NCBI RefSeq assembly: GCF_036046055.1
Contig: NZ_CP107939.1
Span: 7,378,001 to 7,442,000, forward strand
Origin: Nocardia sp. NBC_00403
GTDB lineage: Bacteria; Actinomycetota; Actinomycetes; Mycobacteriales; Mycobacteriaceae
Direction: 5' to 3'
Length of the DNA: 64,000 nt
The stretch's first letter is position 1; each line of letters opens with the position of its first letter. Below, in pieces: positions 45,561 through 55,753 of this stretch. Position numbers and translations under genes: made by a program. Under the pieces are notes generated by a model. The model was not told the DNA's origin and made no database searches. It saw only the letters and a program-made list of their open reading frames with translations.

Positions 45561-46001
45561 ATGGGGTTCTCGACAACCATTCCCCGCCGAATGCTGGCCA
45601 GGGTGTCGTTTGCAGCGACGATCGCCGCTGCCCCCTTGACCGCGTTGGCAATTCCGGCCTCGGCCGCCCCAGTGACGCCCCCCGCAGCCGCAACGGAAAT
45701 CGGGCAACTCACGCCCGAGGACTGTGTCAACCTCGAAACCCCCGAGCGGCGGGACGAGTGCGAGCGCGCGTGGCGCGAACAGGCCGACCGCAATTGGGAT
45801 GGCAGCCTGTCCAATCCTGACAACCCGAACAGCCCGCTCAACCCGCACAACCCCAATAACCCGCAGAGTCCGCTCAACCCGAGCAATCCGGCCAACCCGC
45901 TGAGCCCCGACTACCCGGGCAACCCGAATAACCCGAACAACCCTATGAATTCGAACAACCCGGCCAGCCCGATGAATCCCGACAACCGGCCGGCGCGATA
46001 A
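45561..46001 (+). CDS. Secreted Asn/Pro-rich repeat protein
   Basis: A 146-residue protein with a Sec signal (RRMLARVSFAATIAAAPLTA, AxA at about 37). After a short conserved-looking part with one cysteine pair (LTPEDCVNLETPERRDECER), the C-terminal 60 residues are NP-rich repeats such as NPNNPQSPLNPSNPANP. Such repeats are flexible, surface-type spacers. The ATG at 45561 matches the paralogue start; a longer frame begins upstream at 45465. Ribosome site AGAAAG is weak. A strong terminator follows. Confidence 0.7.
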   Translation: MGFSTTIPRRMLARVSFAATIAAAPLTALAIPASAAPVTPPAAATEIGQLTPEDCVNLETPERRDECERAWREQADRNWDGSLSNPDNPNSPLNPHNPNNPQSPLNPSNPANPLSPDYPGNPNNPNNPMNSNNPASPMNPDNRPAR

Positions 46002-46047
46002 ATCTCAATAGTTCGGTGCTGTCTCGGCAGACCTGACCGAACAGACG

Positions 46048-46078
46048 ACGGCCCGGCACCATTCAGGTGCCGGGCCGT
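46048..46078. terminator. Bidirectional terminator between the secreted-protein genes and ilvC
   Basis: ACGGCCCGGCACC / GGTGCCGGGCCGT arms (46048-46060, 46066-46078), 5-base loop, between convergent stops at 46001 and 46099. Confidence 0.85.
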
Positions 46079-46098
46079 TCGCGCTATTCGACCGAGAC

Positions 46099-47265
<1,167 letters not shown>

Positions 47266-47280
47266 TCAACGGCTCGCACC

Positions 47281-47784
47281 CTAGCGGGTAGCCGTAATCG
47301 ATTTCGGACCACGGCCGACTGCGACGACTCCGGACTGCACGATCTCGCGAATTCCGAACGGTTCGAGCATGCGCAGCAGCGCGTCGAGCTTGGACCGGGT
47401 TCCGGTCGCCTCGACGGTGAGCGCGTCCGGGGACACATCGATGACCTTCGCCCGGAAGAGGGTGACGGCCTCGATCACCTGGGTCCGCACGCTGGCGTCA
47501 GCGCGCACCTTGACCAGGATCAGTTCACGGGCCACCGAGGCGTCGGAGTCCTGCTCGACGATCTTGATGACGTTGATCAGCTTGTTGAGCTGCTTGGTGA
47601 CCTGCTCGAGCGGCAGGTCGTCGACGGTGACGACGATGGTCATGCGCGAGATCTCGGGCAGCTCGGTACCGCCGACCGCGAGGGACTCGATATTGAAGCC
47701 ACGGCGAGAGAACAGCGCCGCAACTCGCGCGAGCACACCGGGCTTGTCCTCCACCAGCACGCTGAGGGTGTGAGTCGTGCTCAT
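47281..47784 (-). CDS. ilvN: Acetolactate synthase small (regulatory) subunit IlvN
   Basis: Valine-sensing regulatory subunit, 167 residues. The N-terminal ACT domain starts [20 protein letters not shown] and holds the conserved [13 protein letters not shown] loop that binds valine in relatives. The ATG overlaps the ilvB stop by four bases (ATGA), indicating coupled translation in 1:1 supply. Confidence 0.96.
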   Translation of the reverse strand: MSTTHTLSVLVEDKPGVLARVAALFSRRGFNIESLAVGGTELPEISRMTIVVTVDDLPLEQVTKQLNKLINVIKIVEQDSDASVARELILVKVRADASVRTQVIEAVTLFRAKVIDVSPDALTVEATGTRSKLDALLRMLEPFGIREIVQSGVVAVGRGPKSITATR

Positions 47785-49721
47785 CCTTCGTTCACCTTGT
47801 CCTGTTCGTGCTGGTGCGACATGGCTTCGTGGATCACGGCGGGCTCGGCGGCCGACTCGTCCTCGTCGAACAGCGGACGGATGCCGCGCGCGGCCATGAT
47901 CTCGTCGTTGCTGGTGCCCGCGGCGACCATCGGCCACACCTGGGCGTCCTTGCCGACGATGAAGTCGATCACCACGGGACGATCGTTGATGGACTGCGCC
48001 TCACGGATCGCGGCCTCGACATCTTCTTCCCGCTCGACCCGGATGCCGTGGCAGCCGAGTGCTTCGGCGAGCTTGACGAAGTCGGGGATACGCAGGGTAT
48101 GCGTGCCGAGATCGGTGTTGGAGTAACGCTGTTCGTAGAACAGCGTCTGCCACTGCCGGACCATGCCGAGGTTGCCGTTGTTGATCAGCGCGACCTTGAT
48201 CGGGACGCCCTCCACCGCGCAGGTGGCCAACTCCTGGTTGGTCATCTGGAAGCAGCCGTCACCGTCGATCGCCCACACCTCTTTGTCCGGTGCGCCCATC
48301 TTGGCGCCCATGGCGGCCGGAACGGCGTAGCCCATGGTGCCGAGACCGCCGGAGTTCAGCCAGGTGCGCGGGTTCTCGTACTTGATGAACTGGGCGGCCC
48401 ACATCTGGTGCTGCCCGACGCCCGCGCAGTAGATCGCGTCGGGTCCGGCCAGCCGGCCGAGCGCATCGATGACGAATTCGGGCGAGAGCGAACCGTCGCT
48501 CGGCGTGTTCCAACCGAGCGGGTAGCTCTTGCGGATGCCGTCGAGGTACTTCCACCATTCGCCGAGTCCGAGCAGCGGCGCCGAGGTGGTGGCGGGATCG
48601 GACTTCAGCGTCTCGATCAGCTCGGCGATCACCTCGCGGCAGTCACCGACGATCGGGACGTCGGCGTGCCGGTTCTTGCCGATCTCGGCCGGGTCGATGT
48701 CGGCGTGGATCACCTTGGCATCGGGTGCGAAGGAATCCAACTGGCCGGTCACACGGTCGTCGAAACGCGCGCCGAGGGTGATCAGCAGATCAGACTTCTG
48801 CAGCGCGGCGACCGCGCCGACAGTGCCGTGCATGCCGGGCATGCCCATGTTCAAGGTGTGACTGTCCGGGAACGCGCCGCGCGCCATCAGGGTGGTGACC
48901 ACCGGGATGCCGGTCAGTTCGGCCAGTTCGAGCAGCTCGGCCGAGGCATCGGCCTTGATCACGCCACCGCCGACATAGAGCACGGGCTGCTTGGCTTCCA
49001 TGATCAGCCTGGCCGCCTCGCGCACCTGCTTGCCGTGCGGCTTGGTGACCGGACGGTAGCCGGGCAGCCGCATCTCCGGCGGCCAGCTGAAGGTGGTGTT
49101 CGCCTGCAGCACGTCCTTCGGGATGTCGACGAGCACCGCACCGGGACGACCGCTCGCGGCCAGATAGAACGCCTCGGCCATGATGCGCGGGATGTCGACG
49201 CCCTCGGTGATGAGGAAGTTGTGCTTGGTGATCGGCATGGTGATGCCGGAGATGTCGGCTTCCTGGAACGCGTCCGTGCCGATCAGGCTGCGGCCGACCT
49301 GGCCGGTGATGGCGACGATCGGAACCGAGTCCATCTGGGCGTCGGCGATCGGGGTGACCAGGTTGGTCGCGCCGGGGCCCGAGGTGGCCATGCACACGCC
49401 GACCTTGCCGGTGGCCTGGGCATATCCGGTCGCGGCGTGGCCCGCACCCTGCTCGTGGCGCACCAGCACGTGGCGCACCTTGACGGAGTCGAAAAGCGGG
49501 TCGTACACCGGGAGAATCGCGCCGCCGGGAATGCCGAATACAGTGTCGACGCCGAGTTCCTCGAGCGAACGGACGACCGACTGCGCGCCGGTGACCCGCT
49601 CGGGCGGGACCTGGCGGCGGTTCGCCGCGTTCGTCGGGATGCCAGCGGGCGATGCCGGCTGATTCGCCGAGGGCGCCGGCCTGCGGGCCGAGGGCCCTGG
49701 CCGGGCGGTTGGTGCGCTCAC
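47781..49721 (-). CDS. ilvB: Acetolactate synthase large (catalytic) subunit IlvB
   Basis: ThDP- and FAD-dependent catalytic subunit, 646 residues. Motifs: catalytic Glu region [23 protein letters not shown] region [20 protein letters not shown] and the ThDP motif [18 protein letters not shown]. The first ~40 residues are a Pro/Ala/Ser-rich extension, as in mycobacterial IlvB1. The GTG at 49721 has GAGGAA about nine bases upstream. Upstream lies a leader peptide and attenuator (49838-49964), so expression is probably tuned by charged branched-chain tRNAs. Confidence 0.96.
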   Translation of the reverse strand: MSAPTARPGPSARRPAPSANQPASPAGIPTNAANRRQVPPERVTGAQSVVRSLEELGVDTVFGIPGGAILPVYDPLFDSVKVRHVLVRHEQGAGHAATGYAQATGKVGVCMATSGPGATNLVTPIADAQMDSVPIVAITGQVGRSLIGTDAFQEADISGITMPITKHNFLITEGVDIPRIMAEAFYLAASGRPGAVLVDIPKDVLQANTTFSWPPEMRLPGYRPVTKPHGKQVREAARLIMEAKQPVLYVGGGVIKADASAELLELAELTGIPVVTTLMARGAFPDSHTLNMGMPGMHGTVGAVAALQKSDLLITLGARFDDRVTGQLDSFAPDAKVIHADIDPAEIGKNRHADVPIVGDCREVIAELIETLKSDPATTSAPLLGLGEWWKYLDGIRKSYPLGWNTPSDGSLSPEFVIDALGRLAGPDAIYCAGVGQHQMWAAQFIKYENPRTWLNSGGLGTMGYAVPAAMGAKMGAPDKEVWAIDGDGCFQMTNQELATCAVEGVPIKVALINNGNLGMVRQWQTLFYEQRYSNTDLGTHTLRIPDFVKLAEALGCHGIRVEREEDVEAAIREAQSINDRPVVIDFIVGKDAQVWPMVAAGTSNDEIMAARGIRPLFDEDESAAEPAVIHEAMSHQHEQDKVNEG

Positions 49722-49837
49722 CGTCTTGGTTTCCTCACTGCTTGTCGTTCGTACCCCGGACAACACTTGCTGTGCACGCGGTGCATGCGTCGCGCCGTGG
49801 TCCGGAACTCGGTATCGATAGTCCGAACACAAAAAAG

Positions 49838-49864
49838 CCCCCGGACAGCATGGCTGTTCGAGGG
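49838..49864 (-). terminator. ilvB attenuator hairpin
   Basis: On the minus strand CCCTCGAACAGC pairs with GCTGTCCGGGGG (with two internal mismatches; ACAGC/GCTGT is the perfect inner stem) and is followed by six T (A at 49831-49836 on the plus strand). It lies between the leader peptide and ilvB, as an intrinsic attenuator would. Confidence 0.7.
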
Positions 49865-49910
49865 TGGCGCGTCGCGCGCGAGCTGACGTATTCGACTCAG
49901 ATAGTCAGGC

Positions 49911-49964
49911 TCAACGCTGGACGCGCCGGCCGATTACGAGCAACTCGTTTCGATTCACGCGCAT
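49911..49964 (-). CDS. ilvB leader peptide with consecutive branched-chain codons
   Basis: A 17-codon frame MRVNRNELLVIGRRVQR containing Leu-Leu-Val-Ile in a row, exactly the amino acids made by the downstream pathway. The attenuator hairpin begins 47 bp after its stop. This is the classic leader layout known for ilvBNC in Corynebacterium. No strong ribosome site is obvious. Confidence 0.65.
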   Translation of the reverse strand: MRVNRNELLVIGRRVQR

Positions 49965-50004
49965 GACGGTATGTGTGCGCGAGCCGATCAGTCAAACAAG
50001 TCCC

Positions 50005-50010
50005 ATTATG
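50005..50010 (-). promoter_or_regulatory. Possible -10 box for the ilvB leader transcript
   Basis: CATAAT on the minus strand lies about 40 bp upstream of the leader ATG. No good -35 at 16-18 bp spacing was found, so confidence is low. Confidence 0.35.
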
Positions 50011-50061
50011 TGAGACAGAGTGGGTGCTCGAGTCTGTCCACCATGATGCGAGGATGGTGGT

Positions 50062-50691
50062 GTGTCATCACCGCATCAGTCCGTGCCACCGGCTAAATCA
50101 TCCCACATCTCCGACGACGGATCGGATACGGGTAGCTCGACGGACCCGGCGCGGCCGCCGCGGGCCGCAAAGATCATCCGGGTGCCGCAGCTGGCCTACC
50201 TGGGTGTACTGGTGCTGTTGTTCTGCGTGTTCTTCCCGTTCGTCGGCTGGCCGATCGCGCTGTGGTGGCTGCTGCTGATCCCCGTCGCGGTGGCGGTGTG
50301 GATCTATCGCACCAGGACCACCGTCTCCGAGGACGGGCTGGATCTGCGCACCGTATTCGGTGCACGGCACCTCGACTGGTCGCAGGTTGCGGGGGTGACG
50401 ATCCCTAAGCGCGGGTTCGTGCGCGCCCACCTCACCGACGACAGCGATGTGAAACTTCCCGCAGTCAGCTACGACCGGCTGCGCGATCTGATCGACGCGT
50501 CGGGTGGCCGGATCCCGGACCTGTTCGCCGCGGAGGCCGCGGCCTGGGAGGCCAAGGTCGAGGCCGAGCGGAAAGAGGCCGAGAAGGGAAAGGCAGAAGC
50601 GGAGCGCGCGAAGGCGAAGGACCCCGCGGCCGAGCCTGCGGACACGGACACGGACGGCACCACGACCAAGGCAGGCGACAGCGAAGCGTAG
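50062..50691 (+). CDS. PH-domain membrane protein (Cfp6/Rv3004-like)
   Basis: A 209-residue protein. Residues about 42-82 form two membrane segments (LGVLVLLFCVFFPFVGWPIA, LWWLLLIPVAVAVWIY). A bacterial PH-like domain follows (TVSEDGLDLRTVFGARHLDW and GVTIPKRGFVRAHLTDD). The C-terminal ~60 residues are a charged Lys/Glu/Ala coiled region. The position next to ilvBNC and the architecture match M. tuberculosis Cfp6. Function unknown. Its start region is divergent from the ilvB leader promoter. Confidence 0.82.
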   Translation: MSSPHQSVPPAKSSHISDDGSDTGSSTDPARPPRAAKIIRVPQLAYLGVLVLLFCVFFPFVGWPIALWWLLLIPVAVAVWIYRTRTTVSEDGLDLRTVFGARHLDWSQVAGVTIPKRGFVRAHLTDDSDVKLPAVSYDRLRDLIDASGGRIPDLFAAEAAAWEAKVEAERKEAEKGKAEAERAKAKDPAAEPADTDTDGTTTKAGDSEA

Positions 50692-51093
50692 GACCACCAG
50701 CGGCGCGGTGCGCTATCCCCGAACCGGTATGCGCATCCTCGTCGATCTATCGGCTTGACTTCCGTCGGTAGGCTGACAGCCGGATGCGCGATCTGGTGAC
50801 CGCGTGGGACGGATGACCCCCGCCCCGATTCACCAGACCTGTGGACACCGACGGTGCCGGAACCGACACAACCGATGACACCGTCAGCGCCGACGCCAAC
50901 CCTGCGCGGCGACACCATCCCGAACCACAGACCGACAGCGAGAGCGCAGTTCGACGGCGGCCCGCCGCCGATGACCGGCACGCGGCCCGCACGCGCGCGG
51001 GAGTAACGTGGACGACCGTCGAATTCGCTCGGCGCCGCCGAGCGAATCTGCGCAGTCGCAACTCAGCCCCCGCGACCTCCCGAGGATTCATAC
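50692..51093. other. Intergenic region upstream of ilvD
   Basis: About 400 bp without a gene. It contains a perfect 12-bp inverted repeat at 51023-51047 in the probable ilvD leader. No leader peptide rich in branched-chain codons was found, unlike ilvB. Confidence 0.55.
51023..51047. promoter_or_regulatory. Perfect inverted repeat in the ilvD 5' region
   Basis: ATTCGCTCGGCG (51023-51034) and CGCCGAGCGAAT (51036-51047) are perfect complements with one base between, 46 bp before the ilvD ATG. It could be an operator or a leader hairpin. Confidence 0.45.
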
Positions 51094-52935
51094 ATGCCAC
51101 CGCTTCGTTCACGGACAACCACCATCGGCCGCAATGCCGCAGGCGCTCGCGCACTGTGGCGCGCCACCGGTATGACCGACTCCGACTTCGGCAAGCCGAT
51201 CGTCGCCATCGCGAACTCCTACACCCAGTTCGTGCCGGGGCACGTACATCTGAAGAACGTCGGCGAGATCGTGGCCGACGCGGTGCGCGCCGCGGGCGGT
51301 GTGCCGCGTGAGTTCCACACCATCGCGGTCGACGACGGCATCGCCATGGGTCACGGCGGCATGCTCTACTCGCTGCCTTCGCGCGAGATCATTGCCGACT
51401 CGGTCGAGTACATGGCGAACGCGCACACCGCCGACGCGCTGGTGTGCATCTCCAACTGCGACAAGATCACTCCCGGCATGCTCAATGCCGCAATGCGCCT
51501 GAACATTCCGGCCGTGTTCGTCTCCGGCGGTCCGATGGAGGCAGGCAAGGCGGTCGTCGTCGGCGGTGTCGCGCAGGCACCGACCGATCTGATCACCGCG
51601 ATCGCGGCCAGCGCCAATATGAACGTCAGTGAGGAAGGGTTGAGCGAGGTCGAGCGCAGTGCGTGTCCGACCTGTGGCTCCTGTTCCGGCATGTTCACCG
51701 CGAACTCGATGAACTGCCTCACCGAGGCGCTCGGACTCGCGCTGCCCGGCAACGGTTCCACGCTGGCCACCCACCAGGCTCGGCACGCGCTGTTCGAGCG
51801 CGCAGGCGAGGTGATCGTGGATATCGCGAATCGCTGGTACCGCGAGGACGATGCGTCGGTACTGCCGCGGAATGTGGCCAACGCCAAGGCCTTCCGCAAC
51901 GCGATGGCACTCGACGTCGCGATGGGCGGCTCCACCAACACGGTGCTGCACACGCTGGCCGCCGCACAAGAGGGTGAGATCGACTTCGATCTGCACACGA
52001 TCGAGGAGACCAGCCGCCGGGTGCCGACCCTGTCCAAGGTGTCGCCCAACTCCGACTACCACATGGAAGACGTGCACCGGGCCGGCGGCATCCCCGCCAT
52101 CCTCGGCGAGCTGCGGCGCGCGGGCCTGCTGGAGACCGACGTCAGCACGGTGCACACCAAGAGCTTCGACGAGTGGCTCGACACCTGGGATATCCGCTCC
52201 GGCAAGGCTTCCGAGGAGGCGATCGAGCTGTTCCACGCCGCGCCCGGTGGCGTGCGCACGACCGAGCCGTTCTCCACGAACAACCGCTGGTCCTCGCTGG
52301 ACACCGACGCCGAGGGCGGCTGCATCCGCGACCTCGAGCACGCCTACACCAAAGAAGGCGGCCTGGTCGTGCTGCGCGGCAATATCGCCGTCGACGGCGC
52401 TGTCCTCAAGACCGCGGGCATCGACGAGGACCTGTTCTCGTTCCAGGGTCCCGCGGTGGTCGTCGAATCTCAGGAAGCGGCCGTCTCGGCGATCCTCGGC
52501 AAGAAGATCAAGCCGGGCGACGTGATCGTGGTGCGCTACGAGGGCCCGAAGGGCGGGCCCGGCATGCAGGAAATGTTGCACCCCACCGCCTTCCTGAAGG
52601 GTGCGGGCCTCGGCAAGGAGTGCGCGCTGATCACCGACGGCCGCTTCTCCGGCGGCACCTCGGGTCTGTCGATCGGCCACATGTCCCCCGAGGCCGCGGG
52701 CGGCGGCGCGATCGGCCTGATCGAGGACGGCGACCAGATCCGCATCGACGTCACCACTCGCACCCTCGAGGTGCTCGTCGACGATGCTGTCCTGGCCGAG
52801 CGTCGCGCGAAAATGGAAGCGTCCGAACGCCCCTGGCAGCCCGTCGACCGCGTCCGCCCCGTCACCACGGCCCTGCGCGCCTACGCCGCCCTCGCCACCT
52901 CCGCCGACAAGGGCGCCGTCCGCTACGTCCCGTAG
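51094..52935 (+). CDS. ilvD: Dihydroxy-acid dehydratase IlvD
   Basis: Fe-S dehydratase of valine, isoleucine and pantothenate synthesis, 613 residues, E. coli-type length. Cluster cysteines lie in [18 protein letters not shown] and [19 protein letters not shown]. The C-terminal region [20 protein letters not shown] is typical. The start at 51094 ([20 protein letters not shown]) matches the family N-terminus. Beside ilvBNC it completes the ilv steps except the transaminase; a terminator follows. Confidence 0.97.
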   Translation: MPPLRSRTTTIGRNAAGARALWRATGMTDSDFGKPIVAIANSYTQFVPGHVHLKNVGEIVADAVRAAGGVPREFHTIAVDDGIAMGHGGMLYSLPSREIIADSVEYMANAHTADALVCISNCDKITPGMLNAAMRLNIPAVFVSGGPMEAGKAVVVGGVAQAPTDLITAIAASANMNVSEEGLSEVERSACPTCGSCSGMFTANSMNCLTEALGLALPGNGSTLATHQARHALFERAGEVIVDIANRWYREDDASVLPRNVANAKAFRNAMALDVAMGGSTNTVLHTLAAAQEGEIDFDLHTIEETSRRVPTLSKVSPNSDYHMEDVHRAGGIPAILGELRRAGLLETDVSTVHTKSFDEWLDTWDIRSGKASEEAIELFHAAPGGVRTTEPFSTNNRWSSLDTDAEGGCIRDLEHAYTKEGGLVVLRGNIAVDGAVLKTAGIDEDLFSFQGPAVVVESQEAAVSAILGKKIKPGDVIVVRYEGPKGGPGMQEMLHPTAFLKGAGLGKECALITDGRFSGGTSGLSIGHMSPEAAGGGAIGLIEDGDQIRIDVTTRTLEVLVDDAVLAERRAKMEASERPWQPVDRVRPVTTALRAYAALATSADKGAVRYVP

Positions 52936-52946
52936 CAGCTCGCCCG

Positions 52947-52982
52947 AACGGCGCCCCATGTCGAACGACAGGGGGCGCCGTT
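52947..52982 (+). terminator. ilvD terminator
   Basis: AACGGCGCCCC / GGGGCGCCGTT arms (52947-52957, 52972-52982) with a 14-base loop, 12 bp after the ilvD stop. Confidence 0.75.
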
Positions 52983-53411
52983 TCCGCGTTGGGCGGACCC
53001 CTTCGTCCCCGCGCTACTGCGCGAACGAGCGGCGGAGAGCGTTACTCGACGTTGGCCGTGGCCATATCCCGTTCGGCGGCAAGCCGACCGGCAGTGAGCA
53101 ACGACCCCTGGAGCCGCTTCCATTGGCAGACACCAGAATCCAAGCGCTTCGGTGATGAACGGGAAATAACCGAGCGGTCTACTCGACACTTGCCGCAGCC
53201 ATGTCCCGGCACCGACAAACGAACGGCGTCCCTCTATCGGCCAGGGGGACGCCGTTCGCTATCGATCCATATGCGGGACCAGACAACTGATCTGGCAAGT
53301 ACATGGGTAACTCACCGGGCACGCTGGGAGGTCAGCCGAGCACCAGGCGCAGGACGTGGACGCGAGTCTCACGGCACCGACCGGTACGACCTGAATATTC
53401 GGGGAGGCGGA
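52983..53411. other. Non-coding region between ilvD and the DoxX gene
   Basis: Apart from a second hairpin at 53220-53258 I find no gene. Two short related stretches (TACTCGAC followed by TTGCCG or TTGGCCG and CCAT) occur near 53044 and 53180, hinting at an old local duplication of a terminator-containing block. Confidence 0.5.
53220..53258. terminator. Second hairpin between ilvD and the DoxX gene
   Basis: CGAACGGCGTCCC / GGGACGCCGTTCG perfect 13-bp arms (53220-53232, 53246-53258). It lies 150 bp beyond the DoxX gene's stop on the minus strand and may terminate that transcript. Confidence 0.6.
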
Positions 53412-54284
53412 CTACCAGGGGCCGATGCCGATCAAGGGGTTGCCACCGTGCAGCCAGATCCACGTGCCGACAGCGGCGGCGATGGCGAGGATCAGGACGG
53501 CGAAGGAGCCGTAGGCGGGGCGGGTGGCCCAGCCGCGGTTGCGGTCGAAGGACAGGCGTCCCGGTCCGGTCAGGATGATCACCGCGGCGGCGCCCGCCAG
53601 GATGGATTCCAGTTCGACGCCGGTGGCGACCTTGTATTGGAAGCCGGGAAGCATGCCCTGCTTCCAAGCCCACGCGTCCAGGATGACCGCGAGCACGGCG
53701 CCCGCGGCGAGCGGGGTGGCCAGGCCGAGGACGAGCAGTCCGCCGCCGCCGAGTTCGCCGGCCGTCACGAGGATGGTGGCCATCGTCGGGTGGTCCCAGC
53801 CGCCGTTGGCCATCATGTCGCGGGTGCCGTCCAGGCCGGGCCCGTGGAACCAACCGGCGAGCTTCATCAGCCCGTGGTAGATGAAGGTGCCGCCGACGAC
53901 CAGGCGCAGCACGAACAGTCCCAGATCGAGGGTGCCGCGGCGATTGTCACCGTTGCGACGGCGCAGCGGTCGACTCGGCTCGCTCGGCGGGTTCGCGGCG
54001 GGCGGGATGCTGGCGTACGCGTAGGCGGGTGCCGTGTCTGCCTGGTTCGCCTGCTCGCCGACTGCGGGGACCTCGGGGTCGAGACCGAGCTCGTCGTCCG
54101 TGCGCGGCACGTCCTTGGTCAGCTCGGGGCCCTTCCCCAGCGAAGAGAGCTGTTCGGTCGGTGAATCGAACGGGCTGCTCACACCGCTGCCGGTGGTCGA
54201 AACCGCCTCCTGCTCCGCCGTCGACAGCGGCGTGCCACCTGTGGATCCGGTGGCCGCGGGTGTGTCATTCGACTTGTCGGTCAT
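53412..54284 (-). CDS. DoxX-family membrane protein (Rv3005c-like)
   Basis: A 290-residue protein. The first ~140 residues are a Pro/Ser/Glu-rich, probably disordered cytosolic region. The DoxX domain follows with four membrane segments (LDLGLFVLRLVVGGTFIYHG, GLLVLGLATPLAAGAVLAVI and two more). In M. tuberculosis the orthologue partners SodA and SseA in a membrane-associated oxidoreductase complex, a role I infer only by synteny. The ATG giving MTDKSNDTPA has GAGGGGGC upstream; a longer frame is not family-like. Confidence 0.85.
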   Translation of the reverse strand: MTDKSNDTPAATGSTGGTPLSTAEQEAVSTTGSGVSSPFDSPTEQLSSLGKGPELTKDVPRTDDELGLDPEVPAVGEQANQADTAPAYAYASIPPAANPPSEPSRPLRRRNGDNRRGTLDLGLFVLRLVVGGTFIYHGLMKLAGWFHGPGLDGTRDMMANGGWDHPTMATILVTAGELGGGGLLVLGLATPLAAGAVLAVILDAWAWKQGMLPGFQYKVATGVELESILAGAAAVIILTGPGRLSFDRNRGWATRPAYGSFAVLILAIAAAVGTWIWLHGGNPLIGIGPW

Positions 54285-54564
54285 GACGCCCCCTCGCCGC
54301 CCCTCGGCTCGGGCGCGCTCGACGCGCACTGTGACATGGTTTCCTCGCTCACGACCGCACCTCACCCATGTTCGGCTCCGGCGCGCGCGAGGCGCACTGT
54401 GTTGATCGTTCGCTCACAGACTCGCTCACGGCTTAACACCCTATGCCGCTGCGGGCGACGACGGGCGGTCTGCAAGCAACGGCGTGTCAGCATCCGGGGT
54501 TTTCGGGCGACAACACCCGACCCGGGAGGGGCGCGGCGGCCGGTGTTTCCGTAACGTCTGAACC
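54285..54564. other. Divergent spacer between the DoxX and LppZ-like genes
   Basis: 280 bp with no supportable gene; it should hold the promoters of the two divergent genes. Confidence 0.5.
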
Positions 54565-55674
54565 ATGAGTTTGGTTGTCGCGGGCCGCGTCGCCCTGAGC
54601 TTGGCGCTCGGCTCCGTCCTGCTGGCAGGCTGCGCCCGGTTCGATGATTCAGCTTCCAGTCCGTTCACCCCCGAGCCGACCGTCAATCCCGCCGACCCCA
54701 AACCGCCCAAGCAGCCGCCGACCCCGGGCGCTCGCCCGACCGGGCCGTGCATCGATCCCGACCCGGCGGTCGTAGCGACCTGCCTGGACACCACCGGCGG
54801 TCTGATCGCCCTCGGCGACAGCGCACTGGTGGCCGAGCGGCGCACCGGACGCATCCTGAAGGTGGTGCCGGTGGACCCGAGCAGCCCGCAGGAAACTCCG
54901 ACGGAGGTCGCGCGCGTCGACGTGGACGGCACCGGCGACGGCGGGCTCTCCGACATCGCACTCTCGCCGACCTTTCGCGAGGACGGGCTGATTTACGCCT
55001 ACATCACCACCGCCACCGACAACCGGGTTGTCCGCATTGCGGAGGGCGGCCCACCGAAGGCGATCCTGACCGGAATCCCCAAGGGCGCCACCGGTAACCA
55101 CGGTTCGATCGAGTTCGTCACACCGACGCAGATGCTGGTGTTGACCGGCGATGCGGGCAATCCGGGCGCTGCCGTGTCACCGTCCTCGCTGGGCGGCAAA
55201 CTGCTGCGGGTCAACTCCCCCGCGCCCGGGTCGACGGCGGAGGTCGTGGTGTCGGGCATCGGCACCGCGGGCGATGTCTGTGGCGACGGCAAGGACAGCG
55301 TCTGGATCACCGACCGCACCGCGACCGAGGACCGCCTGCAACTGCTCGCCAAGGACGGCACCGTCACCACCGCGTGGACCTGGCCCGACCGTCCCGGCGT
55401 CGCAGGATGCGCGGCGGCCAGCGACGGCGTTGCTATCGCACTGACCGGAGCGAAAGCGGTGGCGATCGCCATCGCCGACCCGAATACGCACGCCGTGACC
55501 TCCTCGCCCAGCCTCATCGCACAGGACAAGTACGGACAGCTCGGCGGCGCGGCGGCCGGCGGCGACGGCACCATCTGGGTGGCGACGGTCAACAAGACCG
55601 ATGGTCAGCCCGGACCGTTCGACGACCGCGTAGTGCGGATCCCGCCGCCGCAGGGCGGTGGCGGGTCGGACTGA
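54565..55674 (+). CDS. lppZ: Lipoprotein with sugar/sorbosone-dehydrogenase-like beta-propeller (LppZ-like)
   Basis: A 369-residue lipoprotein: signal peptide VALSLALGSVLLAGC with the lipobox Cys at residue 23. A Pro-rich linker follows, then a six-bladed propeller-like domain related to PQQ-dependent sugar dehydrogenases (GDGGLSDIALSPTF, GNHGSIEFVTPTQMLV). Catalytic and PQQ residues are not obvious, so enzyme activity is uncertain. Same neighbours as LppZ/Rv3006 in M. tuberculosis. Confidence 0.85.
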   Translation: MSLVVAGRVALSLALGSVLLAGCARFDDSASSPFTPEPTVNPADPKPPKQPPTPGARPTGPCIDPDPAVVATCLDTTGGLIALGDSALVAERRTGRILKVVPVDPSSPQETPTEVARVDVDGTGDGGLSDIALSPTFREDGLIYAYITTATDNRVVRIAEGGPPKAILTGIPKGATGNHGSIEFVTPTQMLVLTGDAGNPGAAVSPSSLGGKLLRVNSPAPGSTAEVVVSGIGTAGDVCGDGKDSVWITDRTATEDRLQLLAKDGTVTTAWTWPDRPGVAGCAAASDGVAIALTGAKAVAIAIADPNTHAVTSSPSLIAQDKYGQLGGAAAGGDGTIWVATVNKTDGQPGPFDDRVVRIPPPQGGGGSD

Positions 55675-55686
55675 CCGCACGATGCC

Positions 55687-55723
55687 GAATCGGGCCGCAA
55701 CACCTGGTGTTGCGGCCCGATTC
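55687..55723. terminator. Bidirectional terminator between the LppZ-like gene and gatB
   Basis: Perfect 18-bp inverted repeat GAATCGGGCCGCAACACC / GGTGTTGCGGCCCGATTC around one T, between convergent stops at 55674 and 55754. Confidence 0.85.
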
Positions 55724-55753
55724 TATTGCGGCAGGAGCTAATTCAGCCCGAAC

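Noticed and set aside
47808..49886. 692-codon open frame on the plus strand across ilvB
   Set aside because: Antisense shadow of ilvB with no recognisable domain and no ribosome site.
51109..54164. Long open frames opposite and out of frame with ilvD and DoxX (616 and 663 codons)
   Set aside because: They follow codon-position GC bias of the real genes and contain no family motif.
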